The notes beneath the pieces were generated by a model. It saw only the letters and a list, made by a program, of their open reading frames with translations, made no database searches and was not told the origin of the DNA. The translations under genes were made by a program, and so were the position numbers. From Turritopsis dohrnii (Eukaryota; Cnidaria; Hydrozoa; Anthoathecata; Oceaniidae): a stretch of DNA of 64,000 nt. Position 1 is the first letter of the stretch, and each line of letters begins with the position of its first letter. The DNA is taken from positions 558,001-622,000 of the forward strand of contig BQMF02000231.1 in assembly GCA_027922465.2 (NCBI GenBank), in the 5' to 3' direction. This document shows positions 57,666 to 64,000 of this stretch, in pieces.

Positions 57666-60600
57666 TTACGCGTCAACGTAAACTTCTATTTCATGGATAG
57701 AGAGTGCAGAATCAGGACCATGTTTGTATATTCCAAGGTATCTGCCTGTAAGGTATTCTTCTCCACACTCTATTATATAGTATTGCCAGCCAGTATCCGG
57801 TAGATAACCACACACTCCATCACCCTCTTCCGTGTTTGTTTCACCAATTGTTAAAACTGCATTATGAACAGTTGGATTTGTATCCAAGCGTACGAATCGA
57901 ACATTCTTTGACACACCAAAATCCAATTGAAACCATGAATGCGATGAAGGGTGATTAACGAACCACGTCAGGGTATTACCATCGTAAGTTTTTGCAATCA
58001 CATTGTTATCCACCACAGAATCAGACCATCCATTTACAAATGATATAAATTTTACAAATTTCTCTATGATATATGAAAACATGTAAGTATGATTCACCAG
58101 GGGAGGTTTACAATTCTATACACGGCAAACTTTCATACGAAACACGCATCAGTACAACCTGCCTATTTATTATCAAAATTGGCCTCGATACTGGTAAAAA
58201 TATCCAAAATACTAAAAAAAAGAGAAGATTTCTACTTTATTTTTTCATCATAAAACCGGTGTAACCGTAAATAAGTACTCTCAGAAAAACAGTACTCCCG
58301 CAGTACATTTCTCCTAGAAAGTAATAACTCCCCCAGTACTTATTACCTAGTAAAATAGTACTCCTGTCAGGAAAAATGTACTCCCTGTGAAGCCATTCCA
58401 TTGAACATTGGAATTCGAATTTGGAATGTATGCTTATTCATTATTGTCTAGTTGTGGTCTACCATTTCGGGGGAAAGAAAGTCGGTAAAGAATTTAGTCG
58501 GCGAAAATTTAAGTCGGCAAAAATTTTAGTCACCTAAGGAAATTTTAGTCACTTTTCGCCGACCAATTTTTGAAATTAGTCACTTTTCCCTGACAAAATT
58601 TTGAAATTAACCACTTTTCTTTGGCTAAATATTTTCAATATAAGAAGAAAATATTCAAGATATTACAATGACGTCTGAGTTATTGTATACCTCATCGGGG
58701 AAAAAACGGTCGCGGAAAATGTTTGGTCGGGTGCAGAAAAGTCGGGGCAAAATTTGGTCGGGCAAAATTTTAGTTACTCCTTCCAAAAAATTGGTCAATT
58801 TTCCCCGACTTTTTTTTCTCGATTAGGTACTACTTTACTTGGTTACTTTGATTATATTTCCTTGTCATCATTCCTATTTTTGTTCCTTAGCATTACTGCG
58901 ACTGGTAAACCTGCATCTCCTGTCTGTTATGATAGATTACATCATCTTTTACAAGATCATCTCCAGATTCATAATATTAGTTCATTTCCTTTGCGACGAG
59001 GGAGTACTTATTTCCTGAAGGAATACTTATTTACTAGAAAAAATTACTCCCGGGAGTGCTTTCTTCCTGAGAAATAATGATTGTGGAGTAACTATTTCCG
59101 AGTAAATTAGTACTAGGGAGTGCTTTTTTAAGGGAGTAGTTATTTATGGTGACACCGGAAATACATTAATGACAAAATACCTGTGCATGTGTAGCCTGCT
59201 TCACCACAATCATCCTCGCATTGTTGAAGCTCAGTACATGGATCCACAATGTGACAAAATGGTCCTTTCTAAATTGCAATATAATGACATAATGAATTTC
59301 GAGAGTCGGTAATAAGAACATCAATTCAATTTCATAGCCTTAAACATGGTAAGTCAATATTCATAAATGATCATTGAAAGCAATCCATTGAAAGGATTGA
59401 TGCATTTCAATTAAGTGTAATTGTAAGCAACTTCAAATACTTGTAATGGTTGCATAAAGTCCTCACCCATTTTGAGCTCCGTTTGGTTGAAAGGAATCTC
59501 CATCCAATCTCTGTAGTTTCACTTCCCAAGTCACTTTCCAATAATTCACAAACAGTATCAACAGCTTTGTAATTTACATGTTCGCATACATCGTTTCCAA
59601 CACAATGAACAGCGCAAGCAGTTTCATCCAATGCTTTTATTACTTTGATGACAGTTCCAGTGTATCTGACGCTGTCCTTCTTGATTGAAAAATTGCCATG
59701 TCTTTTGCATGGCAATCTAACAATGTCACAATTTGCAATTTCCAAGATGGATAATATGATTTGAAAGATTCTGTAACAGAAATAGAAGAAAATGTATTGT
59801 TCATTATATGATACAATGCATAGTGAATAACTGATTACATAAAAAGTACTAAGTGTTCTTGTAGAAATTTTAAGTGCTGGTTACAAATCATGCTTGTGCT
59901 TATCCACCACAAAGTCATCCTACTAATTTAGAACATATATTGGATTGGAACTATAAAATAACATTTTCTGCATTTAGATATGAAACAGCTTCTGCAAATA
60001 TACATTGCGGAAAATAAGTTCGGAATTGTTTTCTTGAAGCAGCTTAAAACCAAGACAATATCATCGACGCGTTGAAAAGCAAGCAAATAAAGTATTGGCA
60101 TTTCAGTTATTGAATGTCTTTTCTTCTATTGAAATCAAGGTAGTGTATTTATAAAGAAATTACTGTGAAGCAAATACATTGCAACCCCAATCGAACGTGA
60201 CTTTTTTGGCTGATGAACTAATAGGAATAACGTTTTGTTTTTATTGTTAGTTTTATATTCCAAGGACTACGTTGACTACGTTGGCTTTGAAAACAATACA
60301 TCAACTAAATACAAAAAAACTAACTGATTACAGTTTGGACAAAAAGCAGCAGTGGCAGAACGTGGCAGCATGTTTGCCAGTGTATCCTAACGTATCCTTG
60401 CCTGACTGTCTGAGACAAGTAAACTTTTTTTTCGAGCAATCAAAATGTTTAAAAACCGTAGGTAAAAAAAGAATTCATGAAACAAAATTTATTTTTTGCT
60501 TTTCTTTTAATAATTTAATTTCTTTTTTTCATTGTTATGCGCTTCAGATCGAACGTTTTTTTTATTCACTTTATTCAATTAGCACGTGACTTTTTTTCTC

Positions 60601-60967
60601 TCCTCCCGTGTGATCTTTTTAAGAAGAGAAACCATTTCCCCGTTACGTTTGATAGCACCCATGATAGAACGCGTAACGTTTTTAAAACAAAAGCAAATAA
60701 AAAGTTGAAGTTTTCTCTCTCTACGTTTTGAGTGTATTGTTACACTGATAAAAGATTGGTTTTACCAGAGGTTGTGACTTCGAATCTGCTTCTGGTTGAA
60801 CAAAAGTTGTACGAGCCGTTTATAAGGAAATTTGACGTTTATTGATACAGTGTTACAGAGCAGGTGGACATGGGCGGTGAGCGACGCCGCCTTGGCGGCT
60901 AGTATAGATTATTCATATGAGGTAGCAGAAATGTTACTTACAGAAGAGCAGATTTTGGAACATACAT
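57666..60967 (-). CDS. Secreted PAN / Cys-rich / fucolectin-like protein, gene C
   Basis: Minus-strand exons: 60967-60942, 59770-59467, 59268-59181, 58063-57666; phases 2, 0 and 1 agree, giving 816 nt and 271 residues. Exon 1 gives MYVPKSALL, which joins IFQIILSILEIANC as signal peptide. Exon 2, PAN domain: CKRHGNFSIKK, YTGTVIKVI, LDETACAVHCVGNDVCEHVN, CELLESD, GWRFLSTKRSSKW. Exon 3: FCHIVDPCTELQQCEDDC, AGYTC. Exon 4, fucolectin/F5-8C-like: SFVNGWSDSV, TWFVNHPSSHSWFQLDFG, VLTIGETNTEEGDGVCGYLP, YIIECGEEYL, GRYLGIYKHGPDS, IHEIEVYVDA. Intron positions, donors and lengths match gene A almost exactly, so A and C are a recent duplication. Intron 3 is enlarged by a fold-back element (58256-59158). 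The product is expected to be secreted and glycan- or protein-binding; no enzymatic motif is seen. Confidence 0.9.
58256..59158. mobile_element. Fold-back element in intron 3 of gene C
   Basis: Left end CCGGTGTAACCGTAAATAA and right end TTATTTATGGTGACACCGG are complementary with two mismatches. Subterminal parts hold many AGTACTC/GAGTACT-type repeats (58275-58385 and 58985-59130). A second nested pair of inverted GTCGG/CCGAC, TTTTAGTCAC-rich segments lies at about 58475-58820. No transposase frame, so non-autonomous. Confidence 0.8.
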
Positions 60968-63900
60968 TTATAATGTAGAAACTTTTAGTACAATTTTGTT
61001 TTTTGATTTCGATAGCAACAAACATATGTGTCAAACCAAATTCATTTCAACATATGTCACATAAAAGAATATTTTATGTGATTCAAGCAGTTTATCAGCA
61101 TGAACTCTGTTGTCGTCAATTTTCAATTGAAATATATTATATAATACCCAATTTATTTGAAAATAAATTAGTAATGATTCTAAAATAGTATTCGTTTCCT
61201 TGACAATAACTTTCTAAATTTGAGAAATGTTGTTGATCAATTTCGATAACCTTTCAAGAATCCTTAAGATAATTTCAACGAAAAAAATTGTCATTGTCTT
61301 TCTGTACTTAGAGGGACTAATCGGGAAAGAAGCTAGCTTTTTTAAAGGCGATTAAAACCTTTTTTTTCCCGCTATTTTGGTAGATGAAAAATTTCCGAAA
61401 TTCGCATGACACATTTGAAAGCTTTCAGCGAAAAATTCAAGAAGATAACGTTAAAAAAAACTTTATAAAAGCATGATTTAAACATCTACAGTGTGTATCA
61501 AAATGTCTTATCCACCAACTTTCAAGGCGTATATTTCATTACATGTCTGATAGTATTTATATCACAAGAAAGAGCTTTTCATGCTTTATCCGTTAATATA
61601 TAATGTTTGCCAAAATATTTGTTCTTTGAAAATATATTGAAGAAAAACTCAACGATTTGGCTCATTAAATTCTTATATAGATAATCTCGTGGACTCACAT
61701 TGACTCTTGACAGGGAATCAGGAACTTGTGACTTAAGATATCAAATGTTCAGAGAAGAGAGGTATAAACTGCATGCAAAGACATACTGCATGTAGCTCAG
61801 CTGATTCTCTCCACAAAAGAAGTAACGGTGAACAAAAATGTAGGTTTAACTTTCCTTTTTAGAATGACTGTTGAATTTAAAGAGATAAGAACGAAGACAT
61901 GAGGTGTTCAATTTTTAGACCAAAGATGTTTTTGAAGTGAAATGATTCAAGGGTGGTCTACTGCAGACATGGAGAGTAAATACTAATATTCAGCCAATCA
62001 TTGATTATAAAACCGGAGTTCATTTCATTTAACATTAAACAAAAACTATTATAAAAATTTAACAAAATACATCTTTACAAAATATTTCAAAGTTTTTTTA
62101 AAGCAACTAAATATCCAGTATCCATACCAGTAAAGTTCAATTTCGAACAAAATCTTTTTCATACCGGTCAACTGTTTAGTGTTTGCATGATTTTAATGAA
62201 ACTCATAATCTAATTAATTACTAATTAGGGCTAAAAAAACTTAACTAATTTTATTAGACTAGAATGGCTAAAACTGTAAAAAAACTCCAACAAAATTAGA
62301 AGCAATAGCGCCATCAGCCAACTTGCTCCACGTCCTCTGATAATGGTAGGAGTTTCTTTAATATTGAGTTTGTATTAAACGAAACACAGATTCAGTTAAT
62401 TTTTCATATGCAGCAACAGATAGACATAAAATATGAAACATGATGAAAAAGCAAACATTGTGAGCTGAAGTCATGTAAAAACCATTAAACAATTGTGTAT
62501 ACTACAAATATACAATCTGCTAATTCGAACACTAAAATAAGGCAACAAGTAGGTTTTAAAAAAGATATAAACTGAAAGATTTAGCAGCGAATGTCTGCTG
62601 TGCGCTCCATACTCGTTAAGGCCGACCTCCACTCAACAAATATTGTACATGCGGACGAACGGCAATTCCATACGCATGCGTGCAAGAAAACGCTGCGAAC
62701 ATATTTCTTTCGCAAGTAAGTAGACCAGTGGTCTACTGCCAAGCGACAGCATACGTTCGCAGAAAAAAATGATGTAATCAAAACATTTAAAATCAAATGC
62801 TACTAAACATATTAATTGTAGTATTATAGTATTATTATTTTCTTCTATGCAGTTCGGCAGTCATGTTTATTATTAGTTTTTATCACCTAAGGATTATGTG
62901 CACACATTCAATATCCACCTTTGCATAGAAGGCAGCTATTATAATATGTAATTTTTATGATATTGATTCTCTTGCAGCATGACTAATATTAACCAGACCA
63001 CAAATGAACAGGTTATTTTTCCTTTATATGGAAACGGGCAAAAATTGAAAAAGTATAAATAATAAATAAATACCAACAAGTCTTTTATATTCTTCACATC
63101 GAGAACAAAATGTCTTCAGGCCATTGCAAAATTAGTTTATGTGTATTACAGAAACATGCAACTAAAAGTTATACATCTTACCGTATTGATTTTCGTATTG
63201 TCCACTCTTCAAGTTCTAAGAAGTCATCTTTTACCACAACATACTTCACAAAGTTTAATTCCACTACAACAAGTAGTAACATTTTTGCAAGACACAGAAA
63301 GGACTCACGTGCAAGCGATTTTTTACTTGCTTGCGTTTGTTATTTTAATGTTGCAATTTCCTTAGCGATTAGGTTTATTGTTTTAGACAAATGAGAAACA
63401 TCAAAAACTGTCCACGTCATCCCCTCAAGAGGTTTCATACACTAATGTTCGTGAGTAAAGAAATTCGATCTTTGTCCACACTGTGATTATATCAGTTTCT
63501 TGATATTGGCGGACGCTGGATACAGCTCATATAGTAAAAGCTGTAAATGATCTACTGCTGTTCTCCTGTATTCCAATCGTCTATTTCATAACGACGTAAA
63601 AAGCTGCGGATACTCACGCATAATCACGCGATATCGTCACTCTCATTTAAAAGCCGTCCATACAATTTCATATACGTAAGCGTATGATTTTTTTGCACTC
63701 CATTTGCTTCGTGTACTTTAGGTAAGCCATAACTGCAAATCTCACCGTTCGACTTTTCTTCTTTACTGCTCAAAAATATTTAGTTTATTATGTTATAATA
63801 TCGACTTAAGTTTAGTTTTTGCTTTTATACTTATATACCTCTAGGCTTTCAATGTTTAGTTACAACTAATCTTGGTGTTTAGGATTCACCGTGACCACAC

Positions 63901-64000
63901 CCGAAACCGAATACTGATCTGCTAAAACCTTTCCCATTCTTCATTTTCGTTTGTCCATAAACCTTATTATTGCGAAAGTAATCGGGGATACGAAATTCTT
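60968..64000. other. Duplicated spacer upstream of gene C
   Basis: Homologous to parts of the two other spacers, in the same order: 60968-61230 with 30781-31050; 61675-62600 with 51560-52620; 62830-63990 with 53130-53290 and 54530-55690. Runs to the window edge. No gene is supported. Confidence 0.6.

Overview
The window is eukaryotic (metazoan) nuclear DNA. It is AT-rich, its genes are split by many GT-AG introns, and it is dense with transposable elements and duplications. The mix of families points to a cnidarian, most likely an anthozoan or relative: a C2H2/tyrosine-recombinase protein, a DIRS retroelement, several decayed reverse transcriptases, and PAN plus fucolectin-like secreted proteins. 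That placement is inference; no marker gene is present.

Region 1 (1-3.2 kb): the open 3' end of a non-LTR reverse transcriptase lies on the minus strand. Next comes a 2.3-kb tandem array of about 55 monomers of 41/42 bp organised into a 208-bp higher-order repeat, then the first exon of a minus-strand secreted protein. The monomer shares 23 nt with the coding part of the reverse transcriptase, in opposite orientation, and a 22-nt inverted repeat sits at the junction.

Region 2 (3.7-12 kb), the most interesting part: a complete 15-exon gene. Every splice phase closes, giving a predicted protein of 1228 aa with a KMT5A-like SET domain, a DBF-type zinc finger, a tandem-repeat linker, two C2H2 fingers, a tyrosine-recombinase catalytic domain and two related C-terminal modules. 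It is bracketed by direct, non-inverted repeat arrays built on GGACTC(C/T)(T/A)TT. It looks like an intact tyrosine-recombinase DNA transposon, or its domesticated descendant, carrying its own histone-methyltransferase-like module.

Region 3 (12.2-14.7 kb): an unrecognised multi-exon plus-strand gene. One of its introns holds an inverted partial copy of the zinc-finger exon of the recombinase gene.

Region 4 (14.7-27 kb): a nest of elements. A 5.2-kb structure with inverted terminal blocks carries two inward-facing fragments of one reverse-transcriptase family. It has been interrupted by a hairpin insertion with a 13-bp target duplication, a decayed non-LTR element, a MITE and a fold-back element. 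It is followed by a decayed DIRS retrotransposon with inverted termini, internal complementary region, gag, RT/RNase H and tyrosine recombinase.

Region 5 (28-64 kb): a tandem, segmentally duplicated cluster of three minus-strand secreted-protein genes (A 28.2-30.8, B 39.7-43.0, C 57.7-61.0 kb). Each has a signal-peptide exon, a PAN/apple exon, a Cys-rich exon and a fucolectin/F5-8C-like exon. A and C are intact in phase; B has a disrupted join to its last exon. The long spacers are homologous to each other and are peppered with MITEs, a tRNA-derived SINE, a Gypsy gag relic and microsatellites. Exon joins were deduced by eye from splice signals and phase; no transcript data were available.
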